64,000 nt of DNA from an uncultured Bacteroidales bacterium (GTDB lineage: Bacteria; Bacteroidota; Bacteroidia; Bacteroidales; Paludibacteraceae), in the NCBI GenBank assembly GCA_902800525.1, contig CADCEV010000008.1, positions 1-64,000 of the forward strand, given 5' to 3'. The position numbers and the translations under genes are program-made. Numbering within the stretch: position 1 is the first letter of the stretch; each line of letters opens with the position of its first letter. The notes below the pieces were generated by a model. The model searched no databases, was not told the DNA's origin, and saw only the letters and a program-made list of their open reading frames with translations. Below, one piece after another: positions 1-7,804 of the stretch.

Positions 1-18
1 TCTATTCATAGTTATTTT

Positions 19-1134
19 TCAATTCTTGATTTGTTTTGTTTTCTCTCCCAGTACGCACCATCTGATAACAGGAATTCGGCGTATTAGTTCTACTAACAGC
101 GGCGACAACGTAAATACGGCAACCGTAAGCAACACGTACATCGCAACCGGAGGAAGCGTTGTATAAACCTTCATGCTATACCCCAAACCGGAGATGATTA
201 TATAGTGAACTACATAGATAGCAAAACTATTGCGGCACATGTAATCTGCAAACTTGGATTTCCGGTCATCAAAGCAGGCTGCGAACCATCCGATCATGGC
301 AAGACACATCAGCCATCCATACACACAATTGAGTGGACTGCTTAGGTACACAGGAGTCGTGTTATCTTCACCGAAGGTAGTGATTAATAATGTTATACCG
401 CTTGCTACGGCGCACACCATCAGTGGTATCCATCCTTTTCGTAATGACGTTAATACATTTTCATGCGAGAAGACAAAGTATCCGCTCAAAAAGAAAAGAA
501 GATAAAAGAATGGTTTGTATCCGTTATAAAGACCGTCCAAACTTTCGGGACGAGGGTTCATGATCAGCGTTCGGGTACCTAACCAATACACTACGCCTAA
601 CAGGATAATTCCTGCCAAACCCATCTTCCCGCAGAACCCGTAGAACCGATCTTGTGCATCCACCTTCCGAACGAGCAGCAAAACCAGACTGAACAACCAT
701 AGATCCTGTATAAACCATAACGGACCTGTTCCGCTCAGCGACCACGCCACATACTTAATGATGCCCGGAGTGTCGGCAAGCATGTCTATTCCATTCGTAT
801 AACTAAGTGTATGCGTGTTGAAATAACCGGCGATCCATTGAAAAACAAATAATCCTATTGTAGCAGGCACTAATAACTTGCGGGTGCGGCTTTGAAACCA
901 CTCTTTCTCCGAATGTGCATCCAATGCGTACCGGGCACTGATGCCTGCCAGCAAGAACAAAATAGGCATGAACCAAGGATAGAGCAGATACATCACAAAA
1001 TCTTGGTACTGAGGACCTCCGAAGCCACCTATTCCGCCTACTACCCCTTTGCCGTTGTAGTAGTAAATAACGTGGTAAAAGAGTACCAGCAGTACGGTCA
1101 CCCAACGTAAATTATCGATCCAATGTTTTCGCAT
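19..1134 (-). CDS. Acyltransferase-3 family integral membrane protein
   Basis: 371 residues, almost entirely hydrophobic with about ten predicted membrane segments. The N-terminus carries the pattern typical of the acyltransferase-3 family (Asp7, Arg10 and His21 in the first membrane helix), and a GPLWF motif follows near residue 137. Members of this family transfer acetyl or other acyl groups to sugars of surface polysaccharides, periplasmic glucans or lipids; the acceptor here is unknown. The ATG lies 6 bp after the stop of the upstream chimeric sufS fragment, so the two are probably co-transcribed. The stop is inside the window, so the gene is complete. The family call is good; substrate is not inferable. 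Confidence 0.8.
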   Translation of the reverse strand: MRKHWIDNLRWVTVLLVLFYHVIYYYNGKGVVGGIGGFGGPQYQDFVMYLLYPWFMPILFLLAGISARYALDAHSEKEWFQSRTRKLLVPATIGLFVFQWIAGYFNTHTLSYTNGIDMLADTPGIIKYVAWSLSGTGPLWFIQDLWLFSLVLLLVRKVDAQDRFYGFCGKMGLAGIILLGVVYWLGTRTLIMNPRPESLDGLYNGYKPFFYLLFFLSGYFVFSHENVLTSLRKGWIPLMVCAVASGITLLITTFGEDNTTPVYLSSPLNCVYGWLMCLAMIGWFAACFDDRKSKFADYMCRNSFAIYVVHYIIISGLGYSMKVYTTLPPVAMYVLLTVAVFTLSPLLVELIRRIPVIRWCVLGEKTKQIKN

Positions 1135-1140
1135 GTTTTC

Positions 1141-1227
1141 TTATGGTTTATAATAACTATCTTCCAATATCTTCTGTGCATCTCCTTCCGCCATCAGTTG
1201 CTGGATCGTCACTTCGGGATGATGCTC
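1141..1227. repeat. 87-bp direct repeat, copy 1 (3' end of chimeric sufS)
   Basis: This 87-bp segment matches 3756-3842 with 5 differences by my hand alignment and no gaps. It covers the last 28-29 codons of the ORF including the stop. Homology ends abruptly at the EHH codons on the coding side and at the stop codon on the other. Confidence 0.9.
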
Positions 1228-1572
1228 TACTCCGCTCACGATGATTTCATCGCCCTCACGGATGAAGGCTTCTCCAAAGGAGAAAGCGAGTGTGTTCAGG
1301 CTGTCGGTCGTACCTTTGGTGAAGATGATCTCATCGGAACTGTCCGCTCCGATGAAAGCAGCTACCGCTTTGCGCGCTTCCTCATGCTTCATTGTAGCCA
1401 CTTGGCTCAAATGATGCACGCCGCGATGGATGTTACTATTCCAATGGCTGTATGCTTCCACGATCGCCTCTATCACAGGCTGCGGCTTCTGGCTCGTAGC
1501 GGCATTGTCGAGATAAACTAACGGTCGTCCGTGAACGGTCTCTTGTAATATGGGAAAATCCGATCTATTCAT
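1141..1572 (-). pseudogene. sufS: Truncated cysteine desulfurase SufS fused to a GldB C-terminal tail
   Basis: 143 residues. Residues 1-115 are the N-terminal third of a SufS/CsdA-type PLP-dependent cysteine desulfurase: DFPIL start, LVYLDNAATSQKP, NIHRGVHHLS and EVEHH-like IVSGVEHH segments. A normal SufS continues to about 400 residues with the PLP lysine and active-site cysteine. Here, right after EHH, the sequence switches to PEVTIQQLMAEGDAQKILED, which is the C-terminus of the GldB-like protein encoded at 3756-4772. The product cannot be a working desulfurase. The ORF is open and overlaps the upstream MATE gene by 8 bp, so it may still be translated. I call it a chimeric pseudogene formed by recombination at the shared EHH codons. 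Confidence 0.85.
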
Positions 1573-2971
1573 ATGTTTTGTTGTATGCTATACGTTTGAG
1601 TTGTTTATGGAATCGTATATGGAAGAGCACAGCGGGAATAGCCAGCGCGATTACAAAAGCGATCCACATTCCTTGTGCGCCCCATCCGACAGGGAACGTG
1701 AGCGCGAGGCCTAATGGCAAAGCAATGCCGATATACGAGAAGAGCGCAATCCGCATCGGGGCACGTACATCCTGAATGCCGCGGAGCATCGCCGCTCCGA
1801 TACATTGCAAACCGTCCGCGTATTGGAATGTGCCGGCAATAATAAGCAGAGAAGAAGCGATAGGAATAACCTCCTGGTCTTCCGTGAAGATATACGGGAT
1901 TATATTGCGTCCGAAGATCATGATAGCCGCTCCGATGGTATTCATCAGCAGGCACAAATGTACCGAAGCTCGGCTCGCCATCTTAACGGCTTGTATATCG
2001 CCTTTGCCCAACTGAAAGGAAACGCGGATCGTTGTAGCCGAACCGATACCCAACGCCAGCATAAAAGTGAGATCCGCCATTTGGTTTGCGATATGATGCG
2101 CGGCTAAGGCTTCTTTGCTGATCCAGCCAATGATGATAAAAGAGGCGGTAAAAAGGAATGCCTCTGCGAAGGATTGCAAGCCTATCGGCGTACCGATGGA
2201 GATCAAGTGCTCTATCTCGCGGCGTGTGATCAGTCTGCCTTTGAGCGATACGATATACCGCCTCCAATCGGCTTTGACGCACATGGCGATAAAGAAACAG
2301 ACAGGCATCAGGCTTCGTGCTATCAGCGTAGCCCACCCTGCTCCTTCGGCTCCCATCGGTTCGAAACCCCAATGGCCGAAGATAAAGACCCAGTTGAGCA
2401 ATATATTCAGGAGATTGCAGCCCAGCGTGATCAACATTGCAACCAAAGTGTTTCCTAATCCCTCCAGGAACTGTTTGCTGAAACTGAAGAGGAGGAAAGG
2501 CAGGATGGAAAGCACAATCAGGATGTAGTACGGCCGCGCGCTGGCGATCACTTCGGGTTCCTGGCCAAAAGCATCCAAATAGGGGATACAGGGTACTAAT
2601 AGCGCTAACGAAAGGATGCACATCAAACCCGTGAAAACCAATCCGTTAGCGAGATAGGAAGTGATCTGCTCATGCTTATGGGCAATCTCTTCTGCGGTCG
2701 TGCCCTGCTGCATCAGTTTTTCCAATCGTCCGCGCACATTGCCCACTAATGGCGTGACACCCATCAGCGCTCCCATAGCAAAGACCATGACAGTAAAAAA
2801 GAGCGCATTGGAGAAACTGACAGCCGCCAAGTCCGTTGTGCCGTAATGACCCACCATAATGGAATCCGCCAAACCGACCAAGGCTGCTCCCAATTGGGTC
2901 AGCATCACAGGAAACGCCACTTTCAAGTTGCGTTTGTAAAAAGGCCAATATGCACGAAACGAATACGCCAT
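1565..2971 (-). CDS. MATE family multidrug/sodium efflux protein
   Basis: 468 residues with twelve predicted membrane segments. The N-terminus has LPVMLTQLG-like and ADSIMVGHYG motifs, and the centre shows the MatE repeat (GWATLIARS, residues near 210), as in the NorM/DinF-type MATE family. These inner-membrane antiporters export cationic drugs or metabolites using sodium or proton gradients. The start ATG shares its A with the stop of the upstream flavodoxin gene (TAATG), and the stop overlaps the start of the sufS fragment, so translation coupling is likely. A second, only distantly similar MATE gene lies at 34140-35489. Substrate unknown. Confidence 0.9.
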   Translation of the reverse strand: MAYSFRAYWPFYKRNLKVAFPVMLTQLGAALVGLADSIMVGHYGTTDLAAVSFSNALFFTVMVFAMGALMGVTPLVGNVRGRLEKLMQQGTTAEEIAHKHEQITSYLANGLVFTGLMCILSLALLVPCIPYLDAFGQEPEVIASARPYYILIVLSILPFLLFSFSKQFLEGLGNTLVAMLITLGCNLLNILLNWVFIFGHWGFEPMGAEGAGWATLIARSLMPVCFFIAMCVKADWRRYIVSLKGRLITRREIEHLISIGTPIGLQSFAEAFLFTASFIIIGWISKEALAAHHIANQMADLTFMLALGIGSATTIRVSFQLGKGDIQAVKMASRASVHLCLLMNTIGAAIMIFGRNIIPYIFTEDQEVIPIASSLLIIAGTFQYADGLQCIGAAMLRGIQDVRAPMRIALFSYIGIALPLGLALTFPVGWGAQGMWIAFVIALAIPAVLFHIRFHKQLKRIAYNKTYE

Positions 2972-3459
2972 TATTTATTCATCAGTATGCCGTCCTGCCA
3001 ATTGAGCGAAGGATAGTTAGTGCGCAGATACTGAACGGATTGGTCAATCGTACTACTGCCGGAAGTTGCGAACGGAATGAGCTTTTTGCCTTCTAATTGT
3101 GCGAGGTTATTTTCTAACCACGAGTCGATGATACGCGGACAAATACCCCACCAGATAGGGTAGCCCACATAGATCATTTCGTACGGCTGGATGTTCGTGC
3201 ATTGTTTGATAGCCGGACGAGCCTCCGGGTCATTCATCTCAATGGACGAACGGGATTGTTTATTGCGCCAATCCAGGTCTGCGGCGGTGTATTTCTCTGC
3301 CGGTTCAATCTCCCAAAGCGTTGCATTCTGCTCTTTGGCAATCTTCTGTGCTGCGGCTTTGGTAGTACCGGTAGCGGAGAAATAAACTACTAATGTCTTG
3401 GCTTCCAGGGTAGCGGCACACATCAGAACAGCCGCTAAAATCATACAAATCTTTTTCAT
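2971..3459 (-). CDS. Exported flavodoxin-like protein
   Basis: 162 residues from the chosen ATG at 3459. That start gives a clean signal peptide (MKKIC, hydrophobic core, ALEAK-like cleavage region), whereas the longer frame to 3552 adds 31 residues overlapping the upstream gene. The mature part begins LVVYFSATGTTKAAA, the FMN-phosphate-binding loop of flavodoxins, followed by IYVGYPIWWG and PFATSGSS, which bind the isoalloxazine ring. This matches the flavodoxin_4 family common in anaerobes. A signal peptide on a flavodoxin is unusual but occurs in Bacteroidetes; the role would be periplasmic electron transfer. The partner is unknown. Confidence 0.85.
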   Translation of the reverse strand: MKKICMILAAVLMCAATLEAKTLVVYFSATGTTKAAAQKIAKEQNATLWEIEPAEKYTAADLDWRNKQSRSSIEMNDPEARPAIKQCTNIQPYEMIYVGYPIWWGICPRIIDSWLENNLAQLEGKKLIPFATSGSSTIDQSVQYLRTNYPSLNWQDGILMNK

Positions 3460-3476
3460 ATCGTTGGCTTTAATGA

Positions 3477-3731
3477 TTAACGTGCATCGCCCGCAATAAG
3501 CAGGATAATCCATGTGAGCAGCGGAGAAACGAAGAAGGACAACAAAGCCCATCCGAGCGGATCACGATGTCTGTTTACCGCCATTCGGTACGCAATGTGG
3601 ATGCGGATGAAATAAACCACCAGCAAGGCAAGAAGGCCTGCTGCTAATCCCACTAAACCGATGGCCAAACCGGACATTCCGGCAAAAAGACCGATCATCA
3701 GGTCTTGAATAGATGTAATGAAATCTTCCAT
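3477..3731 (-). CDS. Small two-helix membrane protein of unknown function
   Basis: 84 residues. A glycine- and leucine-rich membrane segment spans about residues 13-42, and a second one about residues 61-80 (WALLSFFVSPLLTWIILLIA). The loop between them is basic. It sits 24 bp after gldB and 17 bp before the flavodoxin start on the same strand, so it belongs to that operon. I do not recognise the family. Confidence 0.65.
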   Translation of the reverse strand: MEDFITSIQDLMIGLFAGMSGLAIGLVGLAAGLLALLVVYFIRIHIAYRMAVNRHRDPLGWALLSFFVSPLLTWIILLIAGDAR

Positions 3732-3755
3732 ATCAAATCGTTGAATTTTAATCGT

Positions 3756-3842
3756 TTATGGTTTGTAATAACTTTCCTCCAATATCTTCTGTGCATCTTC
3801 TTCTGCCATCAGTTGCTGGATCGTCACTTCGGGATGATGCTC
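3756..3842. repeat. 87-bp direct repeat, copy 2 (3' end of gldB)
   Basis: Parental-type copy of the repeat at 1141-1227. The sequence here is the natural C-terminus of the GldB-like protein, so this copy is the likely donor type. Confidence 0.9.
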
Positions 3843-4772
3843 CATGTAACTTTCCGCAATTCGCCATCCGATCCAAATGCCTAATCTTCCCGGCGATTCC
3901 TGCGAGACTTCGGCTGTAAAAGGACCATCGTTCAGATAACTCGTCAAGACCAGACTTTCGGTTTTGAAAAGATCGCGTTTATCCATCACCAAGTGCCAGA
4001 TAGCGCGTTCATGTTGGAGACACCAATTCCATTGTTCCTTGGTCCAACCCATCACTTCGTAACCGGGTAAGTTATTGAAAATCTGCGCTGTCAGGTACAT
4101 CACTTTACCGCGGTACATCATCTGGTCCAAGAGCCGCGTTTTGGTAGAAGTATAGGGTAGTGTACGGAAGAGGAAGGCGCTGATCACGTCCACCGGAATG
4201 CACTCTTTGCGCATGGTTTGTTTCTGGTAGTCATACACCACGCGGTTGTAGTATTCATACTCGCTGCCGAGGTACATGTCTCCGCCGATGCCGATCAGAT
4301 CTTCGCTGAAATAAACGGGTGTCTGGAAGCCGGAAATGAAGAGGTATAGGGTGGGGATTTGCGTCTCCGGATAGAGGTATTGGATGCGTGCAAAAGCTTG
4401 TCCGAGCGATTGTTCCACATCTTTCACGTCTGCAAACATCGTTTTTTCCCGTTTGTTGGTCTCTTTGAAACCATAAAGGGTATCGTTCAGAAACAGCGGT
4501 AATTGTTGCTCCAAATAGGCGGTGTCGGTACTCGGAATCCCCAAAATATCTTCTACCCAAAGGGGCATGAAGACGGGAAACTCTTCGTACAGAAGGCGCA
4601 CATCTTCTTGGATTGTTGCTTCCTGCACGTTCATTAGCGCATTGTCAAACCGCACAAGATCAATCTGTTGCGGCTCTAAGTCTTTCGGAAAATACGTTCT
4701 GGAATGATGGCAGGCATTTAAGGCCAATGACACCACCAACAATAAAAACCAATATCTATATGTATTATTCAT
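3756..4772 (-). CDS. gldB: GldB-like gliding motility lipoprotein
   Basis: 338 residues with an N-terminal lipoprotein signal (LVVSLALNAC, lipid-modified Cys21). The mature part has the features of the Bacteroidetes GldB family: an IDLVRFDNALM strand, an FPVFMPLWVEDILG segment, a conserved central helical region and a C-terminal AQKIL..S.YKP ending. In Flavobacterium GldB is needed for gliding and type IX secretion-linked motility; in Bacteroidales relatives the role is less clear. Its ATG overlaps the stop of the lolD gene by one base. The last 87 bp are duplicated at the end of the sufS fragment at 1141-1227. Confidence 0.75.
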   Translation of the reverse strand: MNNTYRYWFLLLVVSLALNACHHSRTYFPKDLEPQQIDLVRFDNALMNVQEATIQEDVRLLYEEFPVFMPLWVEDILGIPSTDTAYLEQQLPLFLNDTLYGFKETNKREKTMFADVKDVEQSLGQAFARIQYLYPETQIPTLYLFISGFQTPVYFSEDLIGIGGDMYLGSEYEYYNRVVYDYQKQTMRKECIPVDVISAFLFRTLPYTSTKTRLLDQMMYRGKVMYLTAQIFNNLPGYEVMGWTKEQWNWCLQHERAIWHLVMDKRDLFKTESLVLTSYLNDGPFTAEVSQESPGRLGIWIGWRIAESYMEHHPEVTIQQLMAEEDAQKILEESYYKP

Positions 4773-5425
4773 TATTTGCTGATCTTTCCGTCTTTAATCT
4801 CGATGATGCGGTCGGCTATTCCCGCTAACTCCTTGTCATGCGTTACGAGCAGAATGGTCTGACCGTACTCTTTGCGAAGCTGGAGCAGTAACTCGCTCAA
4901 CTCCTTTTTGTTCTTTTCGTCTAAGCTTCCTGTCGGTTCGTCGGCAAGGATAATATCCGGGCTCATCATCAGCGCTCTTGCTGCGGCTACACGCTGTTTT
5001 TCGCCGCCGGATAATTCGTTGGGCTTATGTCCCATGCGCTCCGCCAAACCTAATTCCTGCAACAGTTTCTCTGCTCTGGGTTTGTACTGGCTTTCTTTCT
5101 CGCGGGCGATCATAGCGGGAATGCAGACGTTCTCCAGAGCTGTAAATTCCGGCAGGAGTTGGTGGAACTGAAAAATAAAGCCGATGTGTTTGTTTCGGAA
5201 AGCGGCTAACTCTTTGTCTTTCAGTGCAAAGACATCTGTTCCACCGATGATGATTTGTCCTTTGGTCGGCCGATCCAGCGTACCGATGATCTGGAGTAGG
5301 GTGGTTTTACCTGCTCCGGATTTGCCGATGATGGCTACAATCTCGCCTTTCTTGACGCTCAAATTAACCCCTTTCAGCACTTCCAATTCGCCGAAAGATT
5401 TGTATATATCTTTAATCTCAATCAT
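4772..5425 (-). CDS. lolD: ABC transporter ATP-binding protein, LolD type
   Basis: 217 residues, the usual LolD/MacB-type ATPase length. Walker [10 protein letters not shown] is at about residue 34, the Q-loop [16 protein letters not shown] follows, the signature LSGGEKQR is near residue 138, Walker B with [11 protein letters not shown] near 160, and the H-loop LLVTHD near 194. The sequence class ([14 protein letters not shown]) is that of the lipoprotein-releasing LolCDE system. It would energise transfer of lipoproteins out of the inner membrane, although the permease (LolC/E) is not adjacent. It is followed directly by gldB, itself a lipoprotein, and preceded by a DUF456 gene. Confidence 0.85.
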   Translation of the reverse strand: MIEIKDIYKSFGELEVLKGVNLSVKKGEIVAIIGKSGAGKTTLLQIIGTLDRPTKGQIIIGGTDVFALKDKELAAFRNKHIGFIFQFHQLLPEFTALENVCIPAMIAREKESQYKPRAEKLLQELGLAERMGHKPNELSGGEKQRVAAARALMMSPDIILADEPTGSLDEKNKKELSELLLQLRKEYGQTILLVTHDKELAGIADRIIEIKDGKISK

Positions 5426-5431
5426 ATTTCG

Positions 5432-5905
5432 TTACCAAATAGCTTGAATCAATGCGGTTGCCATTAAGCCACAGCAAATCAGTTTGATGATTGTACCGAA
5501 AAGGAGTCCGATGAAACTTCCCCATCCGGCTTTGAGGGCTTGCGCCATCTCTTTACCGCCCAGCAGTTCGCCAATAACGGCTCCTACCAGCGGACCAACA
5601 ATGACGCCCACAGCGCCGAAGAAAAGTCCTGCAAACACACCTATCGTACTGCCCCAGACACCCCATTTAGTGCCGCCGAATTGCTTGGTTCCCCATGCGG
5701 GTACTATGTAATCCAAGACGGAGACAATAATCGTTACAATACCCCAGATAAGCAAAGTCTGCCAGCTGAAATCCACTCTCTCAGAAGCCTGTGCAATCCA
5801 TAAACCGGCGTACGCGATGGGCGTGCCCGGCAAACCCGGTACAATACATCCGATAATACCTATCACGATGCATAAACCGGCCACTATCAGTAATACTACA
5901 TCCAT
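5432..5905 (-). CDS. DUF456 family membrane protein
   Basis: 157 residues with four to five glycine-rich membrane segments. The IVPGLPGTPIAYAGLW motif near residue 22 and the repeated GAVGVIVGPLVGAVIGELLGG block near residue 100 are diagnostic of the DUF456 family. Function is unknown in the family. It appears to be the first gene of the operon running to the acyltransferase, with a good Bacteroidetes promoter 20-52 bp upstream of the ATG. Confidence 0.85.
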   Translation of the reverse strand: MDVVLLIVAGLCIVIGIIGCIVPGLPGTPIAYAGLWIAQASERVDFSWQTLLIWGIVTIIVSVLDYIVPAWGTKQFGGTKWGVWGSTIGVFAGLFFGAVGVIVGPLVGAVIGELLGGKEMAQALKAGWGSFIGLLFGTIIKLICCGLMATALIQAIW

Positions 5906-5924
5906 ATTAAAACAATTTTGCGCT

Positions 5925-5957
5925 GCAAAATTACTTCTTTTTTATGAATTATGCAAA
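5925..5957 (-). promoter_or_regulatory. Bacteroidetes-type promoter for the DUF456-lolD-gldB operon
   Basis: On the minus strand TTTG (5954-5957) is followed after 20 nt by TAATTTTG (complement of 5926-5933) and a C. The ATG of the DUF456 gene is 20 bp downstream. The -33 element is extended as TTTGCATAAT, like several others in the window. Confidence 0.75.
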
Positions 5958-5973
5958 TTTTTCTGCAAAATTC

Positions 5974-7293
5974 TTACTCATCATATAGTGTAAAGCATAA
6001 TAAAAGCAATAAAACATAGTATATTACTACCATTCCCATGCTTGCATGTGCCGGTAGCGTGCTATGCGGCAGGGACTCAATCCATCCCACAGAGTGATTC
6101 ATCAGCCATGCCAAGCCATGTGTTATTTTGCCAAACCAGATGCCTGCTGTTGAGCCGCCTAACGCGATACTGATCAGTCCCGCAGGAACCAAGAACGTAG
6201 CGATAGGCAGTACAATCAGGTTAGTGAGCAGAAAATACGTACTTACATATCCGAAATAATAGATCGTAAGCGGCAAAGTGCCTAACTGAGCGGCAATAGA
6301 GACAATCACCGTTCCGATTAGCCAGTTCAAAAGCCTGTTTCGTGCTCTCAAATGCAGTTTTTTCTCACTCTGATTAGCTAACAGGACGATAGCAAAAGTG
6401 GCGGCAAAACTTAGTTGAAAGCCCACGCTCCATAGATCCAGAGGCCGCACTAACAGGATGAAAAAAGCGGCAGCGGCGATGCTGTTCACGCTTATCCCCT
6501 GGCGGTAAAACATCCGCCCTATTTCCACCATCGTCACCATCACCACGGCGCGCACGACGGAAGGTGTCATGCCGGTTATCCATGCGTACAGCCACATAAT
6601 ACAGAGGACGGCTACGCTGAGAAGACAGCGGCCTAAACGGTTGTCGTAATGTGGTTTGAAGCGTCCGCCTATCGTGAGGATGCTTATGACCAGCAGGTAG
6701 ATGATACCTGTATGCAAGCCGCTCACGGCTAACACATGTGCGGCTCCTGAAGCCTGAAAATGATGTTTGACGGCAGGATCCAAGTCCTCTTTGTAGCCCA
6801 AGGTGATTGCTCCTGTAGTGGCGAGTTCGTCCTCCTCCAAGCCGGCAGATGACAAACGCTCGTACAGCCGTTTTTGCAGAGTAGGGGAGTAGGATTCAGT
6901 CCGCCGCGCTTCGTAGCGGTAGATAAAAGCCGAGCCGATGATTCCCTTGCGCAGGAGGTACTTGCGATAATCAAACGAGCCTATCGAATCGGGCTTTCTG
7001 ATACGCGTGGTAGCAATAATCGTGTCGCCCGGATGGAACAGGGTATTGAGGCTGTCACGCAGGATATACGCATACACTTTTCCGCCGTACGTTTGAGCTT
7101 CGTAGCGCTCGTATCGCGCCGTACTATGGTTTTCGCTCGTCAAGACGAAGCGGTACACATAAAGGCTATCGTAGATTGCTTTCTCTTCCGGGTACAAGAA
7201 GCCTTTGTGTTCGCAAAATAATATTGCTGCCACCAGCGGCAGCAGCAATACAATCATCGGGTATGCTCTTATCCGGTCTCGCACAATTCTCAA
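5974..7293 (-). CDS. comEC: ComEC/Rec2-type DNA uptake channel protein, short form
   Basis: 439 residues. The N-terminal part has membrane helices and an OB-fold-like DUF4131 region (DTIIATTRIRKPDSIGSFDY, RKGIIGSAF). The competence domain begins near residue 165, with the conserved SGAAHVLAVSGLHTGI motif at about residue 181, then several membrane helices containing TGMTPSVVRA and the YYFGYVSTYFLLTNL region. Longer ComEC proteins carry a C-terminal metallo-beta-lactamase domain; this one stops after the last membrane helix. It would form the inner-membrane channel for single-stranded DNA during transformation. It ends shortly before the DUF456 promoter. Confidence 0.85.
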   Translation of the reverse strand: MRIVRDRIRAYPMIVLLLPLVAAILFCEHKGFLYPEEKAIYDSLYVYRFVLTSENHSTARYERYEAQTYGGKVYAYILRDSLNTLFHPGDTIIATTRIRKPDSIGSFDYRKYLLRKGIIGSAFIYRYEARRTESYSPTLQKRLYERLSSAGLEEDELATTGAITLGYKEDLDPAVKHHFQASGAAHVLAVSGLHTGIIYLLVISILTIGGRFKPHYDNRLGRCLLSVAVLCIMWLYAWITGMTPSVVRAVVMVTMVEIGRMFYRQGISVNSIAAAAFFILLVRPLDLWSVGFQLSFAATFAIVLLANQSEKKLHLRARNRLLNWLIGTVIVSIAAQLGTLPLTIYYFGYVSTYFLLTNLIVLPIATFLVPAGLISIALGGSTAGIWFGKITHGLAWLMNHSVGWIESLPHSTLPAHASMGMVVIYYVLLLLLCFTLYDE

Positions 7294-7340
7294 CTATCAA
7301 TTCTCAACTATCAATTGTCAATTATCAATTGTCAATTGCC
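7282..7340. repeat. Degenerate short tandem repeat between comEC and tsaE
   Basis: The units CAACTATCAATT and CAATTGTCAATTAT repeat with small changes through this stretch. The repeat covers the comEC start and the last codons of tsaE, whose C-terminal LTIDN is encoded by it. Similar spacers with other units precede many start codons in this window. Confidence 0.7.
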
Positions 7341-7797
7341 TGTCTCCGTTCTCCAGCACGCGGATACGGATATACACCGTGTCGTCCGGCAGCAGGGCAT
7401 CTATCATCTCCGGCCATTCGATGAAGCAGTAGTTACCGGAATAGAGATAATCCTCCGCTCCGAAATCAATCGCCTCGCGGATGTCTTTCAGCCGATAGCA
7501 ATCGAAATGATAGACTTCACCTTTGTACGGTTGTTCCACGTCATACACATTGACGATGGCAAAAGTAGGGCTGTTCACGATATCCGCTGTCCCCATCGCT
7601 TCGCAGAGCGATTTGATGAAAGTGGTCTTACCGGCTCCCATCTGTCCGTCGAACGCAAAGACGCGATGCGGTTCGCACACCTTTAGGATCTCCAGCGGAG
7701 AAACAACTTTTCCCTCCTCGTTGAGCAAAACCAGTTCGTCGGCATGCTCAAAAATACCTTTTTTTATTGTATAAATACTCATGTTCGTGATTTTCAT
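7318..7797 (-). CDS. tsaE: tRNA threonylcarbamoyladenosine biosynthesis ATPase TsaE
   Basis: 159 residues. Walker A is FDGQMGAGKTTFIKSLC near residue 48, followed by VNSPTFAIVNVYD and VYHFDCYRL, all conserved in TsaE (YjeE). ECIEWP-like CFIEWPE near residue 127 completes the family pattern. TsaE supports TsaB-TsaD in making t6A37 on ANN-decoding tRNAs in the cytoplasm. Two ATG codons are possible, at 7797 and at 7782 (MSIYTIKKG); the latter fits the usual N-terminus better. It lies just after uvrC on the same strand. Confidence 0.92.
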   Translation of the reverse strand: MKITNMSIYTIKKGIFEHADELVLLNEEGKVVSPLEILKVCEPHRVFAFDGQMGAGKTTFIKSLCEAMGTADIVNSPTFAIVNVYDVEQPYKGEVYHFDCYRLKDIREAIDFGAEDYLYSGNYCFIEWPEMIDALLPDDTVYIRIRVLENGDRQLTIDN

Positions 7798-7804
7798 TCA
7801 ATTC

